Notes: generated by a model from the letters alone, not told the origin. 49,598 nt of DNA from an uncultured Alphaproteobacteria bacterium (GCA_902826935.1 CADEGR010000016.1:5315-54912), one strand, 5' to 3'; positions 15,458 through 23,785 are shown, numbered from the stretch's first letter. Numbers and translations are program-made.

Positions 15458-16764
15458 GCGAGCTCGCCTGGCTCGGCACCAGCCTGGCCTCGGCCAGGCC
15501 GCGCGCGGTCGCCGCGCTGCTGCGCTACTTTCGCGACCTCGATCTGGCCGAGGAGGCCTTTCAGGAAGCCTGCCTGCGCGCCTTGCGGACCTGGCCGCAG
15601 ACTGGCCAGCCGCGTGACCCGGCCGCCTGGCTGATCTTCGTCGGCCGCAATGTCGCGATCGACACGACGCGGCGCCTGAAGAAGCAGGAGCCCCTGCCGC
15701 CGGACGAGCTGATCTCGGATCTGGACGATGCCGAGAGCGCCTTGGCCGAGCAGCTGGACAATGCCGACTATCGCGACGACATCCTCCGGCTCCTGTTCAT
15801 CTGCTGCCACCCGGACCTGCCGGCGACCCAGCAGATCGCGCTCGCCTTGCGGATCGTCTCGGGTCTCACGGTCAAGCAGATCGCCCGCGCGTTCCTGCTG
15901 AATGAACGGGCGATGGAGCAGCGCATCACCCGGGCGAAGGCCCGGATCGCCAACGGCCAGGTGCCGTTCGAGACGCCGAGCCCGGCCGAGCGCGCCGAGC
16001 GCGGGGCGGCGGTCGCCGCCATGGTCTACCTGATCTTCAACGAGGGCTATTCGGCGAGCGGCGACGGGGCCGCGATGCGCGCCGCCTTGTGCGAGGAGGC
16101 GATCCGCCTCGCCCGCCTGCTGCTCCGGCTGTTCCCCGCCGAGCCCGAGATCCTGGGCTTGACCGCCCTGCTCCTGCTGCAGCACGCCCGCGCCGCCGCC
16201 CGCTTCGATGCGGACGGCGCGATCATCCTCTTGGAGGACCAGGATCGGACCTTGTGGAGCCGGAGCCTGATCGCGGAGGGTCTGGCGCTGATCGACAAGG
16301 CGCTCCGCCATCGCCAGCCGGGCCCTTATCAGATCCAGGCCGCGATCGCCGCACTGCATGCCCGCGCCGCCAGGTTCGACGACACCGACTGGGCGCAGAT
16401 CGACCGGCTCTATGCCGGCCTGGAGGCGCTCCAGCCCTCGCCGGTGGTGACCCTCAACCGCGCGGTCGTGGTTGCCCGGCTGAACGGGCCGGCCGCAGGG
16501 CTCGAGCTGATCGAGCCGCTGGCGCCGCAGCTCTCCGGCTACTTCAATTTCTTCGGCGTCAAGGGCGCCCTGCTGCAGCAGCTCGGGCGCGACGCCGAGG
16601 CCAAGGTCGCGTTCGATCATGCGATCGCGCTCGCCAATAGCGCCGCGGAAGCGGCCCATATCCGGCTGCATCTGGATCGTCTGTCCCGGCCGGCACCGGA
16701 GCGCGGCCAGGAGCAGGAAACCACGCGGCCGCTGTCGGATCCGGGCAGCTGCGGGCGTCCTTGA
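15454..16764 (+). CDS. RNA polymerase sigma factor, ECF42 group, with long C-terminal extension
   Basis: 436 aa, about twice the size of a simple ECF factor. Sigma region 2 is at about 19-80 (DLAEEAFQEACLRALRTWP) and region 4 at about 115-165 (LTVKQIARAFLLNERAMEQR). A DUF6596-type segment and helical, TPR-like repeats (about 180-415) follow. ECF42 members have this extension in place of a separate anti-sigma factor and are linked to DGPF genes, as seen on both sides here (15086 and 21668). No membrane anti-sigma gene is present. The likely regulon is marked by the TGTCGG-N17-CGTC promoters. The 3' end contains the next such promoter. The inducing signal is unknown. Confidence 0.9.
   Translation: MSELAWLGTSLASARPRAVAALLRYFRDLDLAEEAFQEACLRALRTWPQTGQPRDPAAWLIFVGRNVAIDTTRRLKKQEPLPPDELISDLDDAESALAEQLDNADYRDDILRLLFICCHPDLPATQQIALALRIVSGLTVKQIARAFLLNERAMEQRITRAKARIANGQVPFETPSPAERAERGAAVAAMVYLIFNEGYSASGDGAAMRAALCEEAIRLARLLLRLFPAEPEILGLTALLLLQHARAAARFDADGAIILLEDQDRTLWSRSLIAEGLALIDKALRHRQPGPYQIQAAIAALHARAARFDDTDWAQIDRLYAGLEALQPSPVVTLNRAVVVARLNGPAAGLELIEPLAPQLSGYFNFFGVKGALLQQLGRDAEAKVAFDHAIALANSAAEAAHIRLHLDRLSRPAPERGQEQETTRPLSDPGSCGRP
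16733..16759 (+). promoter_or_regulatory. Candidate ECF42-type promoter of the SnoaL-VOC-DUF899-DoxX group
   Basis: TGTCGG (16733-16738), 17 bp, CGTC (16756-16759). It overlaps the last codons of the sigma gene and sits 48 bp before the ATG at 16808. It is identical in both hexamer/tetramer elements and spacing to the promoters at 15037 and 21586. Confidence 0.72.
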
Positions 16765-16807
16765 GATAGCAGCCGCAAGGCTGTCTCAGCAGCCAGGAGG
16801 AACGGAC

Positions 16808-17236
16808 ATGACCGGTTCGCCGCAGGACGCCATTCGCAGCACGATCGACGCGGTGACGCGCGCCATCGCCGCCAAGGATGCGCCCGCCGTCGCCGCCCAC
16901 TACGACGCCGCGGCCGTGCAATTCTCGCTGGCGCCGCCGTTGCGCGTGATCGGGCGGGATGAGGCCGGACTGAAGGAGTGGTTCACGACCTGGCAAGGGC
17001 CGATCTGGATCGAGTTCCACGATCTCGCGGTCACCGCCAACGACGATCTCGCATTATGCACCAGCCTCAATCGCATGCGCGGCACCAAGACCGACGGCGC
17101 CGAGGTCGACGTCTGGTACCGCGGCACGCTCGGCCTGCGCCGCGCCGATGACGGCTGGCGGATCGTGCATGAGCACACCTCCGTGCCCTTCTACATGGAC
17201 GGCAGCGTCAAGGCCGCCGTCGATCTCAAGCCGTGA
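16808..17236 (+). CDS. SnoaL-like / NTF2-fold protein
   Basis: 142 aa from the ATG at 16808, preceded by an excellent AGGAGG. The frame is open upstream inside the sigma gene but that part is a shadow. It has the NTF2-like cone fold pattern: N-terminal helix AIRSTIDAVTRAIAAKDAPAVAAHYD, then strands ending in DDGWRIVHEHTSVPF. Relatives include SnoaL, YybH and SgcJ-type proteins that bind or isomerise small molecules. The actual ligand is unknown. It is first in a run of four same-strand genes behind an ECF42-type promoter. Confidence 0.82.
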   Translation: MTGSPQDAIRSTIDAVTRAIAAKDAPAVAAHYDAAAVQFSLAPPLRVIGRDEAGLKEWFTTWQGPIWIEFHDLAVTANDDLALCTSLNRMRGTKTDGAEVDVWYRGTLGLRRADDGWRIVHEHTSVPFYMDGSVKAAVDLKP

Positions 17237-17267
17237 GACAAGCCATAGCAACCAAGGAGACCGACTG

Positions 17268-17675
17268 ATGCACGGCCAGATCTTCGTGAACCTTCCGGTC
17301 AAGCAGCTCGACCGCTCGATCGCCTTCTTCAAGGGGCTCGGCTACAGCTTCAATCCCGACTTCACCGACGAGAACGCGACCTGCATGATCGTCGGCGAGA
17401 ACATCTTCGTGATGCTGCTGACCGAGCCGTTCTTCGGCGGCTTCACGCCCAAGCCGATCAGCGATGCGACCAAGGCGACCGAGGTGCTGGTCTGCCTGGC
17501 CTGCGCCAGCCGCGAGGAGGTCGATGATCTGGTCAAGAAGGCGGTGGCCGGCGGCGGCTCGACCTACAGCGAGCCGAAGGATCATGGCTTCATGTATCAG
17601 CACGGCTTTCAGGATGTGGACGGCCATATGTGGGAGCTGGTCCATATGAGCCAGGCCACGCCCCATTCCGCATAG
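17268..17675 (+). CDS. VOC-family (glyoxalase/bleomycin-resistance fold) protein
   Basis: 135 aa from the ATG at 17268, 7 bp after AAGGAGA. Two beta-alpha-beta-beta-beta modules are visible: MHGQIFVNLPVKQLDRSIAF at the start and FQDVDGHMWELVHMS near the end, with the metal-ligand-type glutamate in HMWELV. Such proteins are metal-dependent lyases, dioxygenases or binding proteins. This one resembles the small lactoylglutathione-lyase-like group. It is probably co-transcribed with its neighbours in the ECF42-linked group. Confidence 0.85.
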   Translation: MHGQIFVNLPVKQLDRSIAFFKGLGYSFNPDFTDENATCMIVGENIFVMLLTEPFFGGFTPKPISDATKATEVLVCLACASREEVDDLVKKAVAGGGSTYSEPKDHGFMYQHGFQDVDGHMWELVHMSQATPHSA

Positions 17676-17721
17676 CGGCTTGCCGGTCGCATCCCACGAC
17701 GACCGCGAAGGAGATTTTGCG

Positions 17722-18567
17722 ATGTCGGAGCCTGTGGCTTGGCCCGAGGTGGTCACCCGCGAGGCCTGGCTGGCGGCGCGCAAGGCGCTGCTCGCCAAGG
17801 AGAAGGCGCTGACCCGGGCCCGGGACGAGCTGAATGCCCTGCGCCGGCGCCTGCCGATGGTCCGGGTCGAGCAGGCCTATCGCTTCGCAGGGCCGGACGG
17901 CCAGGCGAGCCTCGCCGATCTGTTCGCCGGCCGGCGTCAGCTGATCGTCTATCACTTCATGTTCGACCCCGACGATCCGCCGGCCGGCCAATCCGGCGCG
18001 CCCTGGGAGGAAGGCTGCGCCGGCTGCTCGTTCCTGGTCGACCATATCGGCCATCTCGCCCATCTGCATGCCCGCGACACCTCGCTCGTGCTGGTCTCGC
18101 GCGCCCCGCTCGCGAAGATCCTGCCGTTCAAGGAGCGGATGGGCTGGACGGTGCCCTGGTATTCCTCCTTCGGCAGCGACTTCAACTATGACTTCCATGC
18201 GACCCTGGACGCGGCGGTGGCGCCGGTCATGCACAACTACCGGGACCAGGCCGAGCTCGAGCGACGGAACGAGCCCTGGTTCACCCGTGGCGAGCAGCAT
18301 GGGCTGAGCGTGTTCCTGCGGCATGGTGCCGAGGTGTTCCACAGCTACTCGGCCTATGCGCGCGGCGTGGACCAGCTGAACGGCACCTACCTGTATCTGG
18401 ATCTCACGCCGTTCGGCCGTCAGGAGAGCTGGGAGGATTCGCCAGCCGGCTGGCCGCAATCGCCGACCTATGACTGGCTGCACCATCACGATCGCTACGA
18501 GACCGCAGGCGCTGCCGCCGCGGCCGGCTGCCATGGTGCGAGCAAGAGTGAGGAGGGCGGGTCGTGA
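17722..18567 (+). CDS. DUF899 thioredoxin-like protein
   Basis: 281 aa from the ATG at 17722, after AAGGAG at 17708-17713. The family has a thioredoxin-like fold. The CxxC-like pair here is C99-A-G-C102 in EEGCAGCSFL. Landmark segments are LIVYHFMFDP (about 74-83) and GWTVPWYSSFGSDFNYDF. DUF899 genes are frequent neighbours of DGPF and ECF42 genes. Activity is not established and a redox role is likely from the fold. Its TGA overlaps the GTG of the DoxX gene (GTGA), so translation is coupled. Confidence 0.85.
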   Translation: MSEPVAWPEVVTREAWLAARKALLAKEKALTRARDELNALRRRLPMVRVEQAYRFAGPDGQASLADLFAGRRQLIVYHFMFDPDDPPAGQSGAPWEEGCAGCSFLVDHIGHLAHLHARDTSLVLVSRAPLAKILPFKERMGWTVPWYSSFGSDFNYDFHATLDAAVAPVMHNYRDQAELERRNEPWFTRGEQHGLSVFLRHGAEVFHSYSAYARGVDQLNGTYLYLDLTPFGRQESWEDSPAGWPQSPTYDWLHHHDRYETAGAAAAAGCHGASKSEEGGS

Positions 18568-19028
18568 GCGCCGCCAAGCTGCGCCATGCCGAGCCGGCGG
18601 CGGCCGAGCTGGCGGGCAGCGATCCCGTGTTGCGCCGCGCCTTGACCCAGGCGTTGCTGGCGCTCCGGATCACGCTGGCGGTGTTCCTGCTGCAATGGGG
18701 CGTCGAGAAGTTCGTGGTGCCGGAGAGCACCAGCGCGATCTGGAGCCATTTCTACGGGCTCGCCTTGCCCCCGATTGGCGGCTACCTGTTCGGCCTGATC
18801 GAGATCGCGCTCGCGGTCTGCATCCTGCTCGGCCTGTTCCGAACAGTGGCCTATGGCGCCGGGGTCGCGCTGCATCTGGTAACCGTGCTGGTGTCCTGGC
18901 GCCAGCTGCTCGATCCCTGGGGCGATCCGATCAACCATCTGTTCATCGCGGGCCTGCCGGTGCTGGGCGCGTTCGTCGCGCTGTTCTTGCTGCGCCACTG
19001 GGATCAGGGGCTGACGGTGCGCGCGTGA
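18564..19028 (+). CDS. DoxX-family membrane protein
   Basis: 154 aa integral membrane protein with about four transmembrane helices (roughly 30-48, 68-90, 95-112, 125-145). The start is GTG at 18564, overlapping the previous TGA, with GAGGAGG upstream. The first helix, with ALRITLAVFLLQWGVEKF, matches DoxX-type proteins associated with quinone- or thiol-linked redox chemistry. It is the last gene of the ECF42-linked run. Its last 86 bp overlap, tail to tail, the 3' end of the convergent HxlR gene. Confidence 0.82.
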   Translation: MSAAKLRHAEPAAAELAGSDPVLRRALTQALLALRITLAVFLLQWGVEKFVVPESTSAIWSHFYGLALPPIGGYLFGLIEIALAVCILLGLFRTVAYGAGVALHLVTVLVSWRQLLDPWGDPINHLFIAGLPVLGAFVALFLLRHWDQGLTVRA

Positions 19029-19569
19029 GCGCCTGGTCGGCGGCGGGCGCGGCGCCGGCCTGCTCGGCCGCCTGGCGCGCCAGCACGGCTTCATAGGCGG
19101 CCTGCAGCGTAGCACGTACCGCCGGCGTCCCGGCGGCTTCACCATCCTGGGGAGCGCCCAGATGCTCGGCCCTGAGCTCGGCCATGAAATCCGCCCAGAG
19201 CTTCGGCCCGCCCTCCTCCAGCAGCTGGGCGCGGATGCTCAGCTCCTCGGTGACCGGCAGATGATGCCGACCCCAGACCGCCATCTGCGCCAGGACCGGC
19301 AGCAGCTCGATGCCCTGCAGGGTCAGGCTGTAGAGCGCCTTCTGCTTGTGGCTGGGATCGTCGGTCTTGGTCAGGATGCCTTGGCTGACCAGCATCTTCA
19401 GCCGGTCGGCCAGGATGTTGGAGGCGATCTTCTCCTGCGAGCGCAGCAGCTCGCGGAAGTGCCGCCTGCCGCCGAACATCATGTCGCGCAGGATCAAGAG
19501 GCTCCATTTGTCGCCGACCACCTCTAGCGTGAGATTGATCGGACAGCCCGACCGGTGCGCGTCAGCCAT
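18943..19569 (-). CDS. HxlR-family transcriptional regulator
   Basis: 208 aa from the ATG at 19569. A TTG 13 codons upstream is open but unlikely. The winged-HTH HxlR domain spans 1-105, with CPINLTLEVVGDKWSLLILRDMMFG (conserved C9) and ILADRLKMLVSQGIL. The extra 100 residues are alanine/proline-rich and unusually long for the family. They are the part that overlaps the DoxX gene. It is divergent from the SRPBCC-YceI-GST genes. Two perfect TTGCA-type dyads in the shared promoter region are its likely operators. HxlR proteins usually sense thiol-reactive or electrophilic compounds. Confidence 0.88.
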   Translation of the reverse strand: MADAHRSGCPINLTLEVVGDKWSLLILRDMMFGGRRHFRELLRSQEKIASNILADRLKMLVSQGILTKTDDPSHKQKALYSLTLQGIELLPVLAQMAVWGRHHLPVTEELSIRAQLLEEGGPKLWADFMAELRAEHLGAPQDGEAAGTPAVRATLQAAYEAVLARQAAEQAGAAPAADQALTRAPSAPDPSGAARTARRTRPAPAGPR

Positions 19570-19595
19570 CGATGGTCCCGCCCCCAAGAAACTGG

Positions 19596-19608
19596 TTGCA
19601 TCATGCAA
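19596..19608. promoter_or_regulatory. Palindrome TTGCAT-C-ATGCAA, candidate HxlR operator
   Basis: A perfect 6-bp inverted repeat around one base, 27 bp upstream of the HxlR start codon. It lies within the 123-bp divergent gap and shares the TTGCA half-site with the second dyad at 19641-19654. Confidence 0.5.
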
Positions 19609-19640
19609 TCAATCACCCTAGGCTGCAACTGCTTTCAAAA

Positions 19641-19654
19641 TGCAACCGCTTGCA
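19641..19654. promoter_or_regulatory. Palindrome TGCAA-CCGC-TTGCA, second candidate HxlR operator
   Basis: A perfect 5-bp inverted repeat around four bases, 38 bp upstream of the SRPBCC start codon. A further TGCAA half-site lies at 19624-19628. The repeated half-site in a divergent promoter fits dimer binding by the adjacent HxlR regulator. Confidence 0.5.
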
Positions 19655-19692
19655 GCGGTCGCAGAACGCCTCAAGCAGCAAGGGAGCCGACC

Positions 19693-20160
19693 ATGACCCT
19701 GCCCTCAGCGACTCATGCCACCTTCGTCATCGAGCGCCGCTATGCCGCCTCGCCGCCCGAGCTGTTCAGGGCTTTTGCCGATCCGGCGCTCAAGGAGCGC
19801 TGGTTCGGCGGCGGCGAGGGCTGGGAAGACATCAGCTACGAGCTGGATTTCCGCCTGGGCGGCAGCGAGCACAGCAGCGCCCGGCAGCCAGGCGGGCCGG
19901 CCCATGTCTACGACGCGCGCTTCTTGAACATCGTGTCGGAGCGGCGGATCGTCTCGAGCTACGTGATGCATCTTGATGAGACGCCGATCTCGGTCTCGCT
20001 GGCGACCGTCACGCTGGAGCCGATCGCGGACGGCACGCGGCTGGTCTACACCGAGCAGGGGGCTTTTCTGGACGGCCAGGACAAGGTCGAGCAGCGCGAG
20101 GCGGGCTGCGCCTGGCTCCTGGACCAATTGGGCGCGGTGCTGGCCGGCCCGCAGCATTAG
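19693..20160 (+). CDS. SRPBCC (AHSA1-like) family protein
   Basis: 155 aa from the ATG at 19693, after AGGGAG. The helix-grip START/Bet-v1-like fold is shown by FVIERRYAASPPELFRAFADPALKERWFGG at the N-terminus and TRLVYTEQGAFLDG in the C-terminal strand region. AHSA1-type proteins bind hydrophobic ligands or partner proteins. Bacterial ones are often paired with ArsR or HxlR regulators, as here. It is divergent from the HxlR gene and 12 bp before yceI. The ligand is unknown. Confidence 0.85.
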   Translation: MTLPSATHATFVIERRYAASPPELFRAFADPALKERWFGGGEGWEDISYELDFRLGGSEHSSARQPGGPAHVYDARFLNIVSERRIVSSYVMHLDETPISVSLATVTLEPIADGTRLVYTEQGAFLDGQDKVEQREAGCAWLLDQLGAVLAGPQH

Positions 20161-20172
20161 GAGAGGGATGTC

Positions 20173-20868
20173 ATGCAGATCTCATATCGACCGGCCGCCG
20201 CTTTGGCCGGCTGCCTGATCGGGCTGCTGGCGGCGGGACCGCTCGCCCGGGCCGCGGGCGATGCCGTGCCGCCGCCGGCCTCGGAGGCGCCCTTGCCGGC
20301 CGGGACCTATCAGCTCGATCCGCTCCATGCCAGCCTGACCTTCAAGGTCAATCATCTGGGCATGTCCTACTACACCGCGCGGTTCACGAAGCTCGCCGCT
20401 CAGCTGCAGCTGGACCCGGCCGACCCGACCAAGGCCGAGGTGACCGCCACGGTCGATCCGGCCTCGCTCGATCCGACCAACCCGCCGGCGGGCTTCATCC
20501 AGACCCTGCTCGGGCCGGACTGGCTGAACGTCGCGGCCTTCCCCGACATCACCTTCCGCTCGACCGCCATCGAGCAGACCGGGCCGAATAGTGCGCGGAT
20601 CCTGGGCGAGCTCGGGCTGCATGGCGTGACCCAGCCGGTCGAGCTCGATGCCACCTTCAATGGCGGCTATGCCGGCCATCCGATGGATCCGGGCGGGTCC
20701 CGGATCGGTTTTTCCGCCCAGGGCAGGCTGCAGCGCTCGGCGTTCGGAATTGCCATCGGCATTCCAGCGCCCGGCACCACGCTGGGGGTGAGCGACGCGG
20801 TCGCGTTCGCGATCGAGGCGGAGTTCACCCGGCCGGCGGATGCCAAGGGCGCTGCCGCCCAGCCCTAG
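20173..20868 (+). CDS. YceI-family exported protein
   Basis: 231 aa lipocalin-like YceI protein. The signal sequence occupies about residues 1-27. An L-A-G-C at 11-14 resembles a lipobox but sits too early in the hydrophobic core to be convincing. The domain begins AGTYQLDPLHASLTFKVNHLGMS (about 40-60) and includes LGPDWLNVAAFPDITFRS and the GELGLHGVTQPV pattern. Family members bind polyisoprenoids or amphiphiles in the periplasm. It follows the SRPBCC gene by 12 bp, so they probably share a transcript. Confidence 0.88.
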   Translation: MQISYRPAAALAGCLIGLLAAGPLARAAGDAVPPPASEAPLPAGTYQLDPLHASLTFKVNHLGMSYYTARFTKLAAQLQLDPADPTKAEVTATVDPASLDPTNPPAGFIQTLLGPDWLNVAAFPDITFRSTAIEQTGPNSARILGELGLHGVTQPVELDATFNGGYAGHPMDPGGSRIGFSAQGRLQRSAFGIAIGIPAPGTTLGVSDAVAFAIEAEFTRPADAKGAAAQP

Positions 20869-20898
20869 GCCAGCCAATCAGAAAGGGAGCCAGTTACC

Positions 20899-21558
20899 AT
20901 GGCAGACCCGACCCAGCTCACGCTCTACTACCATCCGCTCGCCTCGTTCTGCCACAAGGTGCTGGTGGCGCTCTACGAGAACGAGGTCGGCTTCACGCCG
21001 CATCTGGTCGATCTCGGCGATCCGGACGCCAATGCCGCGTTCAAGCGGATCTGGCCGATCGGCAAGTTCCCGGTGCTGCGCGACGAGGCGCGCGATCGGA
21101 CCGTGCCGGAATCGAGCATCATCATCGAGTATCTGGCGCAGCATTATCCGGGGCCGGTGGCGCTGGTGCCGGCCGATCCGGAGCAGGCCCGGGAGGCGCG
21201 CCTCAAGGATCGCTTCTTCGATCTCTACGTCCAGGAGCCGATGCAGAAGATCGTCGGCGACAAGCTGCGGCCGGACGGCCAGCACGATCCGTTCGGCGTG
21301 GCCCAGGCGCAGGCCCTGCTCAAGGTCGCCTACGGCATGCTCGAGCAGACGCTGGCCGGCCGGCGCTGGGCCATGGGCGAGGCTTTCGGCATCGCCGATT
21401 GCGCCGCCGCCCCGGCCCTCTACTACGCCGACCTGGTGCTGCCGCTGGGGGCGGAGCATCCGCAAGTGAACGCCTATCGCAGCCGGCTGATCGACCGGCC
21501 GTCCTTCGGCCGGGTGCTGCAGGAGGCGGAGCCCTATTTCCATCTGTTCCCGGGCTGA
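20899..21558 (+). CDS. Glutathione S-transferase family protein
   Basis: 219 aa. The N-terminal thioredoxin-like domain (residues 5-85) includes YYHPLASFCHKVLVALYENEV and the cis-proline loop GKFPVL, followed by ESSIIIEYLAQHYPG. The C-terminal helical domain is at about 95-215. The S-x-x-C-H arrangement near residue 14-17 is compatible with a serine or cysteine active site. It conjugates or reduces electrophiles with glutathione. It comes 30 bp after yceI, with AAAGGGAG upstream, so it is probably the third gene of the HxlR-controlled group. Confidence 0.88.
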   Translation: MADPTQLTLYYHPLASFCHKVLVALYENEVGFTPHLVDLGDPDANAAFKRIWPIGKFPVLRDEARDRTVPESSIIIEYLAQHYPGPVALVPADPEQAREARLKDRFFDLYVQEPMQKIVGDKLRPDGQHDPFGVAQAQALLKVAYGMLEQTLAGRRWAMGEAFGIADCAAAPALYYADLVLPLGAEHPQVNAYRSRLIDRPSFGRVLQEAEPYFHLFPG

Positions 21559-21585
21559 GCCATCCGCCGCAATTCGCGAAGGCGA

Positions 21586-21612
21586 TGTCGGATCGGGACC
21601 TGTGCCGGCGTC
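21586..21612 (+). promoter_or_regulatory. Candidate ECF42-type promoter of the second DGPF gene
   Basis: TGTCGG (21586-21591), 17 bp, CGTC (21609-21612), 55 bp before the ATG at 21668. It is the third exact copy of this architecture in 6.6 kb. Confidence 0.72.
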
Positions 21613-21667
21613 GTTCCATGAGAGGCCGGCAGCCGGTGCCGGTCAGCCCAAGCAAGGAGAAGCCGCC

Positions 21668-22084
21668 ATGCGGTTCATGGTCATGGTCAAGGCGAACCAG
21701 GATACCGAGGCCGGCGTGATGCCGAGCACGGAGCTGCTGACCGAGATGGGTCGCTTCAACGAGGAATTGACCAAGGCCGGCTTGATGCTGAGCGGCGAGG
21801 GCCTGCAGCCGACGTCCAAGGGTGCCCGGATCAGGTTTCACGGCACGGAGCGCACTGTCATGGACGGTCCGTTCACGGAGTCGAAGGACCTCATCGCCGG
21901 CTTCTGGCTGATCCAGGCGCCGTCGAAGCAGGCGGTGGTCGACTGGTTCAAGCGCTGCCCGAACCCGACCGGCGAGGTCGGCGAGCTCGAGATCCGCCAG
22001 ATCTACGAGTTCGAGGACTTCGGCGACGCGCTGCCGGCGGAGGTCAAGGAGCAGGAAGCCAAGCGGCGCGCGCAGGGCTCCTAG
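21668..22084 (+). CDS. Second DGPF/YCII-domain protein
   Basis: 138 aa from the ATG at 21668, after AAGGAGAAG. It has the DGPF signature at about 66-69 (VMDGPFTESKDLIAGFW) and the N-terminal strand RFMVMVKANQDTEAG typical of the larger DGPF subgroup. It stands apart from the sigma gene but behind its own TGTCGG-N17-CGTC promoter, so it probably belongs to the same regulon. Function is unknown beyond the YCII fold. It is convergent with panC, with a 4-bp gap. Confidence 0.88.
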   Translation: MRFMVMVKANQDTEAGVMPSTELLTEMGRFNEELTKAGLMLSGEGLQPTSKGARIRFHGTERTVMDGPFTESKDLIAGFWLIQAPSKQAVVDWFKRCPNPTGEVGELEIRQIYEFEDFGDALPAEVKEQEAKRRAQGS

Positions 22085-22088
22085 AGGC

Positions 22089-22958
22089 TCAGCCGCTGGC
22101 GTGCCGGCGCAGTTCGGGCGGGAGCTCCAGGTTGTCGATCAGCCGGGTGCTGCCCAGGCGGGCGGCGGCCAGGATGACGCCCGGCGCGCCGTCCGCCAAG
22201 TCCGCGGTGGTGAAGGGCTGCAGGTCGGCGGCGCGGCGGATGGCGACGTAGTCGATCTGCCAGCCGCGGGCGGTCAGCCGGTCCGCGCCGGCGCGCTCCA
22301 GCGGCTCGATCGCGCCCGCCCCCTCGCGCAGCCGGGCGGCCAGCTGGACCAGGCAGCGCTGCAGCTCCGGCGCCTGGGCGCGCTCGGCGGGCGACAGGAA
22401 GCGGTTGCGCGAGGATAAGGCGAGGCCGTCCTCGGTGCGGACCGTCTCGCCCGGCAGGATCTCGATCGGCAGGGCCAGCTGGCGGCACATCTGGGTGACC
22501 AGGAGGAGCTGCTGGTAGTCCTTCTTGCCGAACACCGCGAGCTCGGGCTGGACCAGGTTGAACAGCTTCAGCACCACGGTGGCGACGCCGATGAAGAAGC
22601 CCGGCCGGAAGGCGCCTTCCAGGATGTCGGCCAGAGCCGGCGGCGGCTGCAGCCGCCAGGTCTGGGGCTCGGGGTAGATCTCGGCCTCGGTCGGCGTGAA
22701 CACCAGCGCCACGTTCTCGGCCGCGAGCAGCGCCAGGTCGTCCTCGAGGGTGCGCGGATAGCGCTCGAAATCCTCGCTGGGCGCGAACTGCAGGCGGTTG
22801 ACGAAGATGCTGACCGCGACCGGCCGGCCGGTCGCCTTGGCCTGACGGACCAGGGCCAGATGGCCGTCATGCAGGTTGCCCATGGTCGGCACGAAGGCGA
22901 GACCAGGCCAGTGGGCGCGCGCGGCGCGCAGATCTGCGATGCTTTGCACCACCTGCAT
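22089..22958 (-). CDS. panC: Pantothenate synthetase (pantoate-beta-alanine ligase)
   Basis: 289 aa, the usual length. It joins pantoate and beta-alanine with ATP hydrolysis to AMP in the last step of pantothenate synthesis. The HIGH-type motif is HDGH at 30-33 in [10 protein letters not shown], and the KMSKS-like loop is [24 protein letters not shown] is the conserved dimer/active-site stretch. The ATG at 22958 has AGGAGG upstream. It follows panB by 11 bp on the same strand, forming a panBC operon. Confidence 0.95.
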   Translation of the reverse strand: MQVVQSIADLRAARAHWPGLAFVPTMGNLHDGHLALVRQAKATGRPVAVSIFVNRLQFAPSEDFERYPRTLEDDLALLAAENVALVFTPTEAEIYPEPQTWRLQPPPALADILEGAFRPGFFIGVATVVLKLFNLVQPELAVFGKKDYQQLLLVTQMCRQLALPIEILPGETVRTEDGLALSSRNRFLSPAERAQAPELQRCLVQLAARLREGAGAIEPLERAGADRLTARGWQIDYVAIRRAADLQPFTTADLADGAPGVILAAARLGSTRLIDNLELPPELRRHASG

Positions 22959-22969
22959 GGTGCGCCTCC

Positions 22970-23785
22970 TCAGCGGCTATGCTCGGGACCGGGGAAGGTG
23001 CTGCCCTTGACCGCCGCGACATAGGCGCGGACCGCGTCCGCCAGCGAGCCTTGGCCGGTCATGAAGTTGCGCACGAAGCTCAAAGGCTTGCCGGGCGTGA
23101 TCCCCAGCAGGTCGGGCAGCACCAGCACCTGGCCGCTGGTGCCGGGACCGGCGCCGATGCCGATGGTCGGAATAGTGAGCGCCGCGGTGACGGCGGCGCC
23201 GACCGCGGCCGGCATCAGCTCCAGCACCAGCGCCTCGGCGCCGGCGGCCTCCAGCGCCTGGGCATCCTGGACCAGCTGGGCGGCGGCCGCCTCGTCCCGG
23301 CCCTGGACCCGAAAGCCGCCCAGATGATGGACCGTCTGCGGGGTCAGGCCGAGATGGCCGCAGACCGGCACGCCGCGCGCGGCGAGGAAGGCCACGGTGT
23401 CGGCCAGCCAGGCGCCGCCCTCCAGCTTGACCATCTGGGCGCCGGCCGCCATCAGCCGGGCCGCCGTCTCGTAGGCCTGGGCCGGGCTCGCCTGGTAGCT
23501 GCCCCAGGGCGCGTCGGCGACCAGCCAGGCGGTCCGGTTGCCGCGCGCGACGCAAGCGGTGTGGTAGACCATCTGCTCGAGCGTGACCGGCAGCGTCGTG
23601 CCGTGGCCCTGGACCACCATGCCCAGGGAATCGCCAACCAGCAGGGTATCGACGCCGCAAGCATCGAGCAGGCTCGCGAACACCGCGTCGTAGCAGGTCA
23701 GCATGGTGATCCGCTCGCCGGCCTGGCGCATCGCCTTCAGGCGCGGCAGGGTCACAGCTTTGCGGGGCGGGTCGCCATCAGCCAT
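22970..23785 (-). CDS. panB: 3-methyl-2-oxobutanoate hydroxymethyltransferase (ketopantoate hydroxymethyltransferase)
   Basis: 271 aa from the ATG at 23785. Open sequence upstream is not family-like. It transfers a hydroxymethyl group from methylene-tetrahydrofolate to 2-oxoisovalerate, the first committed step to pantothenate. Metal-ligand positions are visible as D52 (VGDSLGMV), D91 (VADAPWGSY) and E122 (KLEGG), with E189 as the conserved active-site glutamate. [20 protein letters not shown] is the usual C-terminal landmark. It is the first gene of panBC. Confidence 0.95.
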   Translation of the reverse strand: MADGDPPRKAVTLPRLKAMRQAGERITMLTCYDAVFASLLDACGVDTLLVGDSLGMVVQGHGTTLPVTLEQMVYHTACVARGNRTAWLVADAPWGSYQASPAQAYETAARLMAAGAQMVKLEGGAWLADTVAFLAARGVPVCGHLGLTPQTVHHLGGFRVQGRDEAAAAQLVQDAQALEAAGAEALVLELMPAAVGAAVTAALTIPTIGIGAGPGTSGQVLVLPDLLGITPGKPLSFVRNFMTGQGSLADAVRAYVAAVKGSTFPGPEHSR

